Notes under the pieces: generated by a model
Told to the model about the DNA's origin: nothing
The model's database searches: none
The model's input: the letters and a program-made list of their open reading frames with translations, nothing else
Part shown: in pieces, positions 46,658-58,498 of the stretch
Layout: every line of letters begins with the position of its first letter
Numbering within the stretch: the first letter of the stretch is position 1
Source: Adiantum capillus-veneris
Lineage: Eukaryota; Streptophyta; Polypodiopsida; Polypodiales; Pteridaceae
Assembly: GCA_014529385.2 (NCBI GenBank)
Contig: CM043954.1
Span: 94,133,247-94,197,246, forward strand
Reading direction: 5' to 3'
Length of the DNA stretch: 64,000 bases
Position numbers and translations under genes: made by a program

Positions 46658-49600
46658 ATGAAGGAAAAATTTGTTGAGCTTCCACCATACCAGTTAGAAG
46701 AAGACTGCTTGAAGGAAGCAAATGTCACGTGGTTGTTAGAAGAATAGCTAGAAAGTGAGTATGCTACTATATACCATGGCTCATTCAAAAGAGCACACGG
46801 ATCTAAAGTGGAAGTTCAGACAATGCCAAAGAAGCTCAAGATATTGTCAAAGAAGAGAAAGTCCGGCAACTTATCACAACAAATCTTAGATTTGGATGAC
46901 TTTCCAATAGAGGTGCACATCACAGAGGACCGGGTTGATGAAGCCCTAAGGCTGTAAAGATGAGGAAAACCTGTGAGAGACCAAGCGTTTCCCACATCCA
47001 TCATTTTCACCAGTCGGTCAACCTCCTTCTCGGATATAAAGGAAAGAGGGATCGAGCGGGCACTTTGGCTCTATCATCAGCACTTTCATTTCACTCCTAA
47101 AAGACCTCCCAGATACACAATTACAAATCATACATGGCATCCACATTCACAGAGGCCTCAAAGAGAGAAGGCATGACAGAAGTAGACCATGCTCAATATA
47201 TTCACACAAGTCTCACTCATCATTGTGAAAAAGCCAGAGAACATCATCTTCTTGGGATCTCCAGAAGTATTACCACGGATTTCTTACCGTGCTATCGGCT
47301 AGGAAAAGCATTTACCACCTGTCCCAAAGCAAAATCTATGCCTACTGAACAAGAAAGAAGAAGAAGATGTGCAGACAAGAGCTCCATTAGTGAGGACAAG
47401 ACTAAGGACAAGACTAGTTGATCTCCCTAGCCATGAAACAACTACTGTAGCAAGAGCCATGGAAAGTGACAAGGAAGAAGAAGAGATGACGGAGGAAGAC
47501 ACTCCTCTCAAAAGAAATAAAAGAGAAAAGGTAGCCTGGACACAAAATCCACAAAACGGCCATGCCCTGCAGTAGTAGCAGAAGAACCAATCCAAAACGC
47601 ATCAAGAGTAGAAAGAGAGAAGGTGGCTTTTGAGCTGGACAGAGGATTCAAAGGGGATTTTGAGAAAAAATGGAAACCATCCCCAAGAAGAAACAAAATT
47701 CAAAGAAAACACCCAATGTTCGATGTGAAGGACAAGCCTTGGGCTAGCTTAGAACATCTCTATTATAAAGAAGAATGACAACTAGAGCAGGCCAAGGCAC
47801 AAGAAGAAGGCGATACACTATCTAGAGAGGATTCACCCAAAGAATAAGTCAACCCTACTACAGAAGTTCCACATTCCTCTCCTCCAAGTGCACCACCACA
47901 GCCAGAGAACATAACACAACCACAACCAAAGGAGACCACTCCAATTGCTAGCAATATGGAACCAAAAATAGCACTACCCAAAGGAACTATCAATGAACAA
48001 GTGGATGAACCAGCTAGCCCAATAGAGACACCAAGTACTCAAGCTAACCAACCAGATGATCCAATCACCAAGGCTCATGACACACAAATAGATCAACCTA
48101 AATCAAGCAACACAAGAAGTTGAAGAGTCTAGAGGACATAGATGAACATGCCCAGTATGCACATGATGTGGTGGACAAAATGAAAGATGAAATCTATGCT
48201 CACCACCAACAACTCCATAGCGTGTATAAGAGACTACAGCTCTCAAATGAAAGGCTAGACGTGGCCAATGTTTGTGTCGAATTGTGCAAAGAATCCATGG
48301 AATTCAAAGAAAAGGAATTGGCTAAACTAAATGCAAAGTCAGCAGTGGATTTGAAAGCTCTCCAAACAAGGAATCAACAGCAAGAGCAATAATCCACAAC
48401 GGCCATCGTAACTCCACAAGAGTCAGCTTCAATAATCAACAGGCTACAAATTCAGCTCAACATTGCAAATAATTAGTTGGCACAATCAAAAGCCAAGTTC
48501 TAAGAAAAAAATACATTACTAAACTAGCTCAAGGACAACCCTATAGTAGCCACACTACAGGGCACAGATCAGGCATACAAAGCAATGGAACAGAAATTTA
48601 AAGACCTTGGATGGAGCTGAAGCTAGAATAAATGCAGAGAAGAGAGCCCTCTATTGGGTTCATGCAGCGGGAGGAGAGATATCAATGAAAAATAGGCCAA
48701 CTAAAAGCAGAATTGAGCAAAGCTCAAGTAGCTGTCATGGCCCAAGCACCACACCAAAGGAAGGACATGTAGACTCCACAATGTAAGATAAAGATACCCT
48801 AAAATTTATGGACTTTGAAGTAGATGCCACTGGAGAGACCAGTCTTTTGTATCTGTCTATTTCTCATGATGAAACTCGACCCTCCGCTCAACTAAAAAGC
48901 TTAACTATTGAGGAAGAAACGACATTAAAAAGGTAGGTGGAAGAGGAGACAGAGACCATCTGGAAGGAAGCCATGCAGTGGGAAGAGCAGATACTTCATT
49001 CCATCAATGTCAACCTCCTCACACCACCAGATATCAATGAGGCATTGCATCACCAAGCTCTACTCTTTCCTCTCATCAAATTTGAAGTACTCCAAATAAA
49101 AGAGAGATTACTCAAAGATTTTGAAGCCGACTCAACAGTGGCACATCCCAAATGGCAAGAGATCTTGTATACAAATGCACCAACTCATATCAAATAAGAT
49201 CCTGTGCAGTGCCCGGTACCAAGAGTCCGAAGTTGGCAGTAACACTCTCTCCTCTAGCAAAAGCGTACTACTTGGCTCAACTACCTAAGGTTTCCACCCC
49301 TTTCAAATAACCAACCCACATAAGCATACATGATGGAAACATTGTCCTCAACCATTTAGCTATTTTGCTCCAGATTTAGCATGCATCATGCTAGTAGAGA
49401 TTGCAAAAATGCTCTTAACTTGTTTGCAAAATTTTCACCATGCAGAGAAAACAGATGCGACATGGATGTCCTTTCTCGAAGTGCTAAGGGCCTATGCTAT
49501 GATTTTTCAGGCCAGCCCTCCGAAGAATTGCTTCATGGATTCTATGCTAGGGTGATGTTTCTACCATCATACTATATATACACATTTGAAGAAGAATTCT

Positions 49601-49698
49601 ACATGGGCTCTTTCACTTATCGTCGGTCCAAGATCTTTGGCCCCGTCATAACCAATCTACAAGCAGTTACTCCACAGTTGAGCAAAGAAATAAAGTAA
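46658..49698 (+). pseudogene. post-pol extra ORF region, function unknown
   Basis: About 3 kb of sense-strand protein-like frames lie between pol and the 3' LTR, where Athila has an env-like ORF. Segments are KEKFVELPPYQLEEDCLKEA with KKLKILSKKRKSGNLSQQIL; a Lys/Glu-rich stretch near 47450; a Pro/Thr-rich stretch 47870-48100; a coiled-coil-like helix LEDIDEHAQYAHDVVDKMKD onward (48120-48392); WKEAMQWEEQILHSINVNLL (48970); and LLHGFYARVMFLPSYYIYTF (49530). No signal peptide or membrane anchor is seen, so an envelope is not supported. Several in-frame stops mark decay. Confidence 0.5.
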
Positions 49699-49840
49699 CC
49701 ATGCATTTTATGTCCACTGAAGATAAAGAACTCCTCCTCAGATACCAAAAAGGTCTTGAGCAACACTCACAAAGGACAACGACAAGAAAGCCTGACCACT
49801 ACTTAGCACCCTAAGTAGCTGTGTCGTAGATGACACAGGC

Positions 49841-49853
49841 AAGGAGGGGGGAA
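49841..49853 (+). promoter_or_regulatory. polypurine tract of Athila/Tat-like element
   Basis: AAGGAGGGGGGAA immediately precedes the 3' LTR. Confidence 0.92.
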
Positions 49854-50798
49854 TGTTAGTTGCTTAGATAACAAGAGCCGGAGAAAGAGCATACAAAAGG
49901 ATGCCACTCATTTTTTAAAATCCAATTGAATGTATTAAACCCATTTGTATCACCAAAAAATATCGCAAAGTCCAAAGCCATTGTAATATTATTGAGTGCC
50001 AATGAGTCTAAAGGGGTTGAAGGCCTCCAAGTTTGTAATCATATGTAGTTTCTAAGCTTTGTATTGAGCCCAAATAGCTAAAAATCCATTCTTTGAACCT
50101 TGGCTAAGGTATAAAATGCAACTTTCTTAATTAAAACCCTAAGTTTTGGATAATGGAAGTAACCGTTTGCTGCACAAGCTCAACGCAAGTCTATTGTTTC
50201 TTTGATTCTTTGTGTCTCTCTCGTACGGTGTTGCATTGCTAGTCCGAGCATACCAATGTGTTTGCAGGTGAAAGCTCTTCCATTCAATGTAAGTTTCTTG
50301 CAATGAAAGTGTGATCTTAGTCGTGCTATCAAAAAGCCTATTTTGCTCCATATGCACCATACACACACCAAAACTAGTTTTTGACCTTAGGAATAGGTAG
50401 AGCGCGTCTAGAGGAAGTTGTAGAGTGCTTTGATTGCCGAAACTAACTGACCTATTTAGGTGTGATTTTTTTTAGTGTCTGAAATGAAATTTGAGTACAA
50501 GGGAGCATTAAGGATACTTTTCTCATGCTAGGCATAAAGTTTCATTGCATTTGAGGACTCGTAGCTATGCCAAATCATTGAAACAAGCTCGCAGTAAGGA
50601 AAGTAGCTTTTGATGCTTGACACACATTTGAGACTGAGATAGGTAGGAATATCTTAGACCTGGGTTTTTCAAGAGATTAGTTATCTCTTGTAGCCTCCAT
50701 GCACTAGTCAAGTCAACTACGTCCCATGGATTGACATTTTATGATGTGGTTCTCACTTTGCTAGCATTGATATGGTGAGGCTTGGCAGTCGACTGACA
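49854..50798 (+). repeat. 3' LTR of Athila/Tat-like element
   Basis: This 945-bp LTR starts TGTTAGTTGCTTAGAT, has TATAAAAT at 50110-50117, and ends GACTGACA before GCAAG. It is longer than the 5' copy, partly through small insertions such as six extra bases just before the end. Confidence 0.85.
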
Positions 50799-50803
50799 GC
50801 AAG
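50799..50803 (+). repeat. target-site duplication, right
   Basis: GCAAG matches 34380-34384. Confidence 0.93.
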
Positions 50804-51342
50804 TCCAATCGAATGCTTCCAAGAGCACATGGAACAATTAGCCCTCATTTTTGCTCGCTGCAGAGAGGTAAATCTGAAACTCAACCCGAAAGTGTCATTT
50901 CATGGTCACACAAGGCACTCTATTAGGTCACATTGTTTCTGTTAGAGGCCTTGCTCTTGACCCAAAAAATGTTATAGCCATTTTACGCATGCCTTGGCCA
51001 ATTAATGCTAAAGGAGTGCAAATCTTTGTAGACTAAACCGGCTACCACCGTAGTTTTATTAGTATGTATGCAGACATTGTCAAGCCTCTGTCTCTCCTCA
51101 CTAGCCAAGCCCAACCCTTTCAATGGACCTCTCCAAAAGAGATAGATTTCAACTATCTGAAGAAACGCCTCACACATACCCCCATCTTAGTCACACTTGA
51201 TTGGCCACTTATTTTCCATGTGCATGTTGATGCTAGTATCACAGCCGTAGGTGCAGTCCTTACCCAGACTAGCAAGGAGTACAAATTAGACCGACTGATC
51301 TGCTATGCAAGTTGGTTACTCACAAAGATTGAAAGAAACTAT

Positions 51343-52180
51343 AGTACCACTGAAAGAGAGGGTTTGGAAATTGTCTATGCTTTGCAAAATTTGGGGCATT
51401 ATCTTTTGGGTGTCCATTTTGTAGTAATAACTGATCGCAAGGCTCTCAGGTATCTTCTCAGCAAGCCTCAGGTAACCAAATGTGTTTGGAGGAGGTTATT
51501 GCTCTTTCAAGAATTTGACTTTGAAGTTGTTCTTTTCCCTGGTAATGAGCATTAGATGGTCGACCATCTCTCTAGGATTGAATCAAAAGAACCAGCCACA
51601 TGTGTACAAGATGACCTTCTAGATAGTTTTGTTTTTCAGGTGGACACTACTACAGACCGATACTCTAGACATTATGCATCTTTTGACCACATGTTGTTAT
51701 TTACCAGATATTTCCAGCCTCCAAAGGAGGTGATTTCCTATCAAAAGCAAGCCCTATACCAAGTACCACTGAAAGAGAGGGTTTGGAAATTGTCTATGCT
51801 TTGCAAAATTTGGGGCATTATCTTTTGGGTGTCCATTTTGTAGTAATAACTGATCGCAAGGCTCTCAAGTATCTTCTCAGCAAGCCTCAGGTAACCAAAT
51901 GTGTTTGGAGGAGGTTATTGCTCTTTCAAGAATTTGACTTTGAAGTTGTTCTTTTCCCTGGTAATGAGCATTAGATGGTCGACCATCTCTCTAGGATTGA
52001 ATCAAAAGAACCAGCCACATGTGTACAAGATGACCTTCTAGATAGTTTTGTTTTTCAGGTGGACACTACTACAGACCGATACTCTAGACATTATGCATCT
52101 TTTGACCACATGTTGTTATTTACCAGATATTTCCAGCCTCCAAAGGAGGTGATTTCCTATCAAAAGCAAGCCCTATACCA
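51343..52180 (+). repeat. tandem duplication, 2 x 419 bp
   Basis: Units 51343-51761 and 51762-52180 are essentially identical (one difference noticed, CTCAGGTAT against CTCAAGTAT). TACCA occurs at both outer breakpoints and at the junction. The duplication covers the end of RNase H and the linker to integrase. Confidence 0.95.
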
Positions 52181-52640
52181 TGATTGGCGGCACGCTTTAC
52201 AAAGTGGTCCGGATGTGATTCTTTGCCATTGTGTTTTGCCACATGAAGTTCAAGCCATTCTAGAAGAAGCTCACTCTGGTAGTATAGGTGGTCACTACCC
52301 AGGACACATCACTTCCCTTCACATTCTACATATTGGGTTGTTGTGGCGATATGTATTCGAGATGCAGTGCAATATGCTAGGTCTCATGATTCATGCCAAC
52401 GATGTGCCAGAAAACCAACTCGCCATGCCAACCACCCCTTACAGATCTCTTTGGAATGGTTTCCTTTTCAAAGATCGGGAATTGATTTTGTTGGGCTAAT
52501 CAACCTAGTTTGCCAACCAAGGGGGAATATTTTTGGCGAGCATTTTCCAGCGAGCGCTTTTTGGGAATCCGGGAGAAGATTCCAAAAAGATTCTTTTTCT
52601 CTCCTCTCAACTTTATTCTCACTCTTTATCCTCTGTCAGC

Positions 52641-52703
<63 letters not shown>

Positions 52704-52710
52704 TGTGTGT
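52641..52710 (+). repeat. (CT)n(TG)n microsatellite
   Basis: A CT run with one GT break is followed by about 12 TG units. Confidence 0.95.
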
Positions 52711-52724
52711 CCATCCCTCAGCCC

Positions 52725-52805
52725 TGTCCTGCCAGCAGAAACTGTCCCGCGAGTAGAAGTTGTCACCACTAGAAGCTATCCCGCCAGTAGATACTGTCCT
52801 GCACT
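52725..52805 (+). repeat. 18-bp minisatellite
   Basis: TGTCCTGCCAGCAGAAAC is followed by TGTCCCGCGAGTAGAAGT, a 16-bp variant, TATCCCGCCAGTAGATAC and a partial TGTCCTGCACT. It lies upstream of the LINE ORF1 relic and might be a 5' UTR array. Confidence 0.8.
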
Positions 52806-53071
52806 GGACGAGCACACCATCGAACCTCACAAGCCGGGTTTCGGCCTTTGCAAACCCCGTTTTAGCGTTTCAGAGAGCTGCAAAGCCCTGTTTTTTTGAG
52901 CTGCAGAGTCCTCGCCTCGGCATTAGGACGAGCTGCAAAGACTCACTTCTGTGTTTTGGCAAGCTGTCCTAAAAATTCACCCTTTCTACCTACCAACCAT
53001 TTTCCTCCTTATCCCTTTAAGCCTCTAGACCCGTTTTCTGCACATTTCTTTTAAGCAACATCAAACACAGT

Positions 53072-53871
53072 TTGAGCTTGGTTCCCATAGTCGAGCCTGC
53101 TCACACAACAAAGCCGAGAAGTTTTGAAGATCGAATGGCCTCCTTCAACACACCAATGGCCAGCACACGCAAGAGTTTCCTTGCGGTGGCAACTACGCCT
53201 AAGAAGGATTCCACCACTAGTCAAGAAGCAAGGATTAGTTCTCTTGAATTCAGAAACTTATTGGAGAGAATGAGAAACTCAAACAACACTTGCTTAAGCT
53301 AGAGGAGACGAAGATAGAGAACCAAGTCCTACTCGCAAAAGCCCACGGTGTTGAAGCGTCCCTTACCGAAACCGTTAAAGCAGTGAAGGAAGCCCATGAC
53401 GCGACACACGAGAAGATCGACACCAAGAGACAAGCAGTTTTACAAGAATATAAACTACAAGAATCCCTTGGCCTTAAGTTCAGGATTGGAGGACTCCATG
53501 CACCCTAGTGCACAAGCGAGGACACTCTCAAAGAGGCAATCACCAAACCCAATGACATTTTTCAACCTATCAACATCGAGCCTGAAACCATTTCCTGGAT
53601 CAATGACCCACACAAGCATGTGCCACCTGAGCATTGTATTCTCACCTTCAAGGACAAAGAAGAACAGAAAAAGTTACTACGCCAATCGTGTCTCCTCAAG
53701 GGATCAACGTTTTGGATCACCAAAGAATTAACCACAAACCAACTCAAAGCCAAAGCAAGCCAGCTCAAGAAGGTACATGAAGCTCGCAAACAAGGTAAAT
53801 GGGCAGTTTGCTGAGGTGGTAAAGCCATCATCGAAGAATTTAGAAACCCCAAATTAGCTCTCTCCACAACT
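53072..53871 (+). pseudogene. L1-like LINE ORF1 relic (coiled coil + RNA-binding C-terminus)
   Basis: The frame starts around 53072-53133 (MASFNTPMASTRKSFLAVAT) and shifts near 53265 into a coiled coil (GENEKLKQHLLKLEETKIEN onward, 53270-53460). It then reads FRIGGLHAP and, past a TAG at 53506-53508, PHKHVPPEHCILTFKDKEEQ, KKLLRQSCLLKGSTFWITKE and HEARKQGKWAVC. A TGA at 53812-53814 is followed in frame by GGKAIIEEF. The order coiled coil, RRM-like centre, C-terminal domain with LKG-x-x-x-x-I-T-x-x-L and GKWA is that of L1 ORF1p, an RNA-binding trimer. No ORF2 follows. Confidence 0.6.
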
Positions 53872-53959
53872 GACCCTCCCTAGGTTTTTTGTTTTCCCCG
53901 TTTCCCTTTCATTTTTACCCTCCCAATGGACCCTCAGTCCTTAACTAATATGTATCGTC

Positions 53960-54465
<506 letters not shown>

Positions 54466-54645
54466 ACACACAAGGAGAAATATACAACTAAATCAATTTA
54501 CAACAAAATTAATGCTAGCAAAAAGAGAGAGAAAACGATTTATAAACCAAGATAATGCAAAACATCTTTTCCAAAGGTCCAATTTCTACCCAATCCATAT
54601 CAACTTCACCAGCTACAATACATGGCAAAAAATGTGTCACAAAAT

Positions 54646-54923
54646 TGTACAATCATGGGGCTTTACTCTAAGTTTGGATATGCGCATTCACGGCTAAGAG
54701 CATTGTGGACATGTGTTTTGCTTAGCACGGGTTGATGTATGAACATGTTTTCATTTTGGCTCAATCCAAGAACTCCCAAGAAAATGTACAATCCTGGGGC
54801 TTTACTCTAAGTTTGGATATGCGAGTTCACGGCTAAGAGCATTGTAGACATGTACTTTGCTTAGCATGGGTTAATGTATGAACATGTTTTCATTTTGGCT
54901 CAATCCAAGAACTCTCAAGAAAA
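54646..54923 (+). repeat. 139-bp tandem repeat, two units
   Basis: Units 54646-54784 and 54785-54923 both run TGTACAATC(A/C)TGGGGCTTT to AAGAACT(C)CAAGAAAA. About ten differences are visible between them. Confidence 0.92.
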
Positions 54924-55746
54924 TGAAGTACAAGTGCTTGCAAGCCAAATAAGATTTTTTATTGGCCTCCTTGTCGATGAAATTAGGGCATGTGCAGCAG
55001 TAGGGGTCATCCTTGATGTGCACCTCATACACCCCCACATGTTCGTCTACTACATGATGCTCAACTTTGAAGACTTCGTGTGCTTTGTCTACAATGCATT
55101 TCTATTCAATCACCTTAGCCTTTAAACAAAGAGAGAAACCAAGTTTCTTAGTCGAATCCTTTAAAATGGAAGTTTGAAATTTAACTCTTATGCCATTTCT
55201 TAGTATTGAACCATTGCTATATGCTTTTGTTGAAGTAGAAGAGGAATCACCTCCACCCCTGGGAGGAGTTTGCATTGTTGATGCACTCTCTTGATCTTTT
55301 ACAACTATCTCCACCTGAAATCCTCTTTCAATCAGTACCTCAACTTCTTCATTGGTCAACTAGGTCAACCGGCCAAATTGTTGGGCATGAGCTGGCCTTG
55401 GTTCTATATTATGATCCACACATAGAAATGAATAACATGTCTGGGACAGAACCAAAACCACTATCTGGGTAGCCCATTTGGATGTTTTCTATACCCCTCA
55501 AAGGATCGTGCAGGAGTTCCTTTACTACATGACACTATAGTTTGTCCACATCTTTTTCCACCACTAGGGATGCCACTACATGTCATATGACTCTCGAGAG
55601 GGGTTCTTCTGATTGCCCACATAGCTTCATTGACCTTTCGTTCCAAAACACAAAACTTTGTCTTCTATTTGGAATTCTCACTACCATCTCCTATCCCTGA
55701 ATCTTCCGTGAAAATGATCTTCCTTGGCCTTCCATGTGTTGTGTGG
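54924..55746. other. no clear gene
   Basis: Minus-strand frames such as 55461-55646 (NEAMWAIRRTPLE) may be the decayed end of the DDE-like gene upstream on that strand. Nothing firm can be said. Confidence 0.3.
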
Positions 55747-57852
55747 TCATATGTTTTTGCATTGTACTTTGGTATGTGTGGATTCATCCTCAACATCAAT
55801 CACAATTGATGGCCCTCGCTTTTTCCAAAAGTTTTCTTTGTCTCCTTCAAGAGGGGTGTGAGCTTTATACATGGGTGTTCCAGATGTAGCCTCATTTACT
55901 ACTCTTATTACTTGCGCTAGACTAGAGGAAACTCTTTTCTTAAGCCTCTCTAGTGAAGTACCCTTTCCAATATATTTACCTTGAGAGTAATAAACTACCT
56001 TCGTGTTTTGTAGTATTGCATTTTCCATATCTAAAGTGCATGCGTCATACAATGAGATTTTTTTTTTTGAACCCTTCACCTGCAAGCCAGATACCATACT
56101 TGCTCTTGGACAATCTGGTTCTTGGAGTGTTTGCCCTAGCAATATTTCTCTCTACTACTGTCATGATGCTCCCCCAATGTGCAATACGCACCTCCCACCA
56201 ACTCAACCAAGAGTCCATTGAAGGGATGTTTTTATTCATGCAATTTTCATTTTGCCACCATTGATGAAGGAGACGAGACTCCGCTGCAGTTGCCTCTCTT
56301 AGAGGGTGTTAAATTCCACTTTTTGCACATGTCTTTGTGAGTTTGTTGAGATGAAGAGACACTGTGCTTTGTGCTTTGTGCCACCATGCTTTGTTCCAAT
56401 GAAAAAGGCAAGATCGCTCTCGGTAATGTAGAACATTGTCTTTACCACCATTGAGAACAGGGTGCAAGTTGCTTTCCAGTTGGCTTGAGCTTCGTCTACC
56501 ATGAATCCATGGAAATCTTCTCTCTCACATCCATGACCCCCATAACTTCATTTACGCACTGCCAAAAAAGAATTTGTGCTTCCATGTCTTCCTCTTTCAT
56601 CTCACAAGTTGCAACAGTGAAGAGATCTTGCATGCTACAACATAAGACATGCACATTAGTAAACATGTTGCTGGTTGTTTCTTAAGATATGTCAAACTTC
56701 AAAAATATGTTTCTAAGAGAAAAAACCTTGGATCATAAACATGGCATGCCATGGTGACCTAATCCACCACTCAGTGAGTGTGATCAAACTGCACCCAAGC
56801 GTGTCGAAGATCTCCGTGTCCACTTCATCGCATTTGATTAACCAAATCCAATCCAAATGTGGGACCAATCGTAGATATTTTGAACACAAAGCACCGCTCC
56901 CCTTCCGCTCCTTGCCCAAAAAACCTGCTTTTGTGGAAAAAATCATATGTGCAATCTATTTTTAGCCGCGGCAAGGAGTCCACACCAAAGCTGTCCTTTG
57001 TTAGGCTATTTCTTGTTGCAGCAATGGACCTCAAAACCTGTATTTCAAAGTTAAATTACTTTGAAATAATATTAAAAAATAGGAGAAACAAGTAAGCATC
57101 CTCACCAATTGTCCTCCGCTAAGAAACCCATTGCCTCAGCAACATTTAGAAATTCTTGCTCACCAAGTTCATGGCTAGCCCCCCCCCCCCCCCCCCCCCC
57201 CTCCCCCTTCCATCAAAGTTGTTGTCATAGTTTCTTTTGCCACACACATTTGTACTTTTCTTGCATTTGCATGTCTATCCACACTAAGAACTCGTGCAAC
57301 CATTTCTTTGGTTTTATTGGGGAGCCCTTTTGACGACCCATCTCTCATGTCATGTTGGTGAGTTTCTTGATGTACCATCAATTTTTTCATGCTTTCATCC
57401 CTTGGCATGATATAATATATGAAGCAATCACATGTACACAAATAAATGGACAGTTGACCGCAATAGTGACAAGTAAGCTTGCCACCAAGTTCGTCATAAA
57501 ACTCGCCCATGCAAGGTAATTTTAGCATACTGCCATTGAAATTGGTCATGTTTGACTTCCCAAAAGTAACTAATTTGGGATAACTTTCATTGAGACACTT
57601 TAGAGCACCTGCACACTGACTTTTGTGGCATATTCTACGAAATGCGATGTTCGAAGTTTGCGGTTTGGTCCAATGGTGTGGATCATACTTATGTTCGATA
57701 GCATCCATTGGATGAACCTTTCCTGAGGTCGGTAGAAAGTCAAACACCATGTTATCATTGTATAACTTTGGTATTTTCAACACTTGTTTGGTTTCCACTA
57801 TCTTTGAAAGAAGCTTTGTCAAGGTATTGGGCTTCGTCATTGTATTAAACAA
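55747..57852 (-). pseudogene. DDE-transposase-like gene, broken
   Basis: Successive minus-strand blocks appear collinear. 57852-57235 has a Cys-rich cluster (GGKLTCHYCGQLSIYLCTCD). 57034-56825 reads VDSLPRLKIDCTYDF and GQGAEGERCFVFKIS. About 56800-56720 reads RHAWVQFDHTH then VTMACHVYDPRF. 56502-56299 reads MVDEAQANWKATCTLFS. 56239-55747 reads SWLSWWEVRIAHWGSIM, then a basic tail. Asp residues in FDHTH and MVDEAQANW suit the first two acids of a MULE-like DDE core with an N-terminal zinc region. This assignment is by pattern only. A 23-C run (57179-57201) interrupts the frame and many stops follow. Confidence 0.4.
57179..57201 (+). repeat. poly-C run
   Basis: Twenty-three C residues lie in the minus-strand gene, giving an artificial poly-Gly end to its frame. 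Run length is liable to sequencing error. Confidence 0.9.
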
Positions 57853-57905
57853 GGTAAAGTTTTTACGGTGGCCTCAAGAAGGCAATATTTTTAGTTGTAA
57901 TAAAT

Positions 57906-58084
57906 TGTGTGTGTGTGTGTGTGTGTGTGACATCAAAGTTCGAGAAAAATCATTTTGAAAAACATACAAAATTTCCTTTGGGTAGATTCAAAGAAGAAAT
58001 TTTACAAAATAATCGGTATTTTTTGTAATTTTACTCTATTTTTATTTTAAAAAAATCGAATATTGGTGTGTGTGCATGTGTGTA

Positions 58085-58161
<77 letters not shown>

Positions 58162-58170
58162 GAGAGAGAG
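57906..58170 (+). repeat. (GT)n and (TG)n(GA)n microsatellites
   Basis: GT runs lie at 57906-57929 and TG followed by GA at 58066-58170. These are among the few tracts here with purine-rich plus strand. Confidence 0.95.
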
Positions 58171-58498
58171 GGGAGGGAGGTAGTATTGAAAAAAAATCGG
58201 GATCCAATGTGTTTTAATCGGCTAAAATATAAAATCTCAGTTATATTTTGAGCTTATTTTTAAAAAATTCAAGAAATTTACATAAGTTTTAGTGTTATTA
58301 CCGGCAAAAGCTTCAAATTTTGACCTAAAAATCAAAACAATATCAAGTTTATCCTTATTTTCATCACTTAGAGAGAGAGAGAGGATCTTCTTTATACATT
58401 TTCAATACCTCACATCAACAACAATATAGAGACACCTTTTAAAAACACTAAAATGAAGAAAAAATCATATTGTATGTAATCAAATGGTGATGAAAAGA

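Larger units (their letters stand above)
34385..50798 (+). mobile_element. 16.4-kb Athila/Tat-like Gypsy retrotransposon
   Basis: The element is bounded by LTRs at 34385-35305 and 49854-50798 and a perfect GCAAG target duplication. It has a tRNA-Asp-type primer site and a strong polypurine tract. Order: long leader with palindromes, gag, protease remnant, RT, RNase H, two zinc-binding integrase blocks, integrase core, a second protease-like segment, basic ORF, AT-rich spacer with palindromes, about 3 kb of extra frames, 3' LTR. LTRs are roughly 88% identical over one 150-bp stretch, so it is old and every gene is broken. Size, primer site and post-integrase ORF region favour the Athila/Tat branch. 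Confidence 0.88.
50799..52515 (+). pseudogene. interrupted Gypsy pol, right part
   Basis: From the target duplication the host frame resumes: ECFQEHMEQLALIFARCREV and NLKLNPKVSFHGHTRH (RT C-terminus). PLSLLTSQAQPFQWTSP and FHVHVDASITAVGAVLTQTS follow (RNase H), with YSTTEREGLEIVYALQNLGH and MVDHLSRIESKEPATC. An H2C2 start AHSGSIGGHYPG is frameshifted near 52353 into SHDSCQRCARKPTRHANHPL and RSGIDFVGLINL. The frame ends around 52510. A TAG at 51553-51555 and a tandem duplication interrupt it. Confidence 0.85.

Noticed and set aside
46658..49698. Envelope gene
   Set aside because: Position fits, but no signal peptide, transmembrane segment or Cys pattern is visible.
57175..57240. Poly-glycine protein tail
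   Set aside because: It derives from the C23 homopolymer on the plus strand, not from a real domain.
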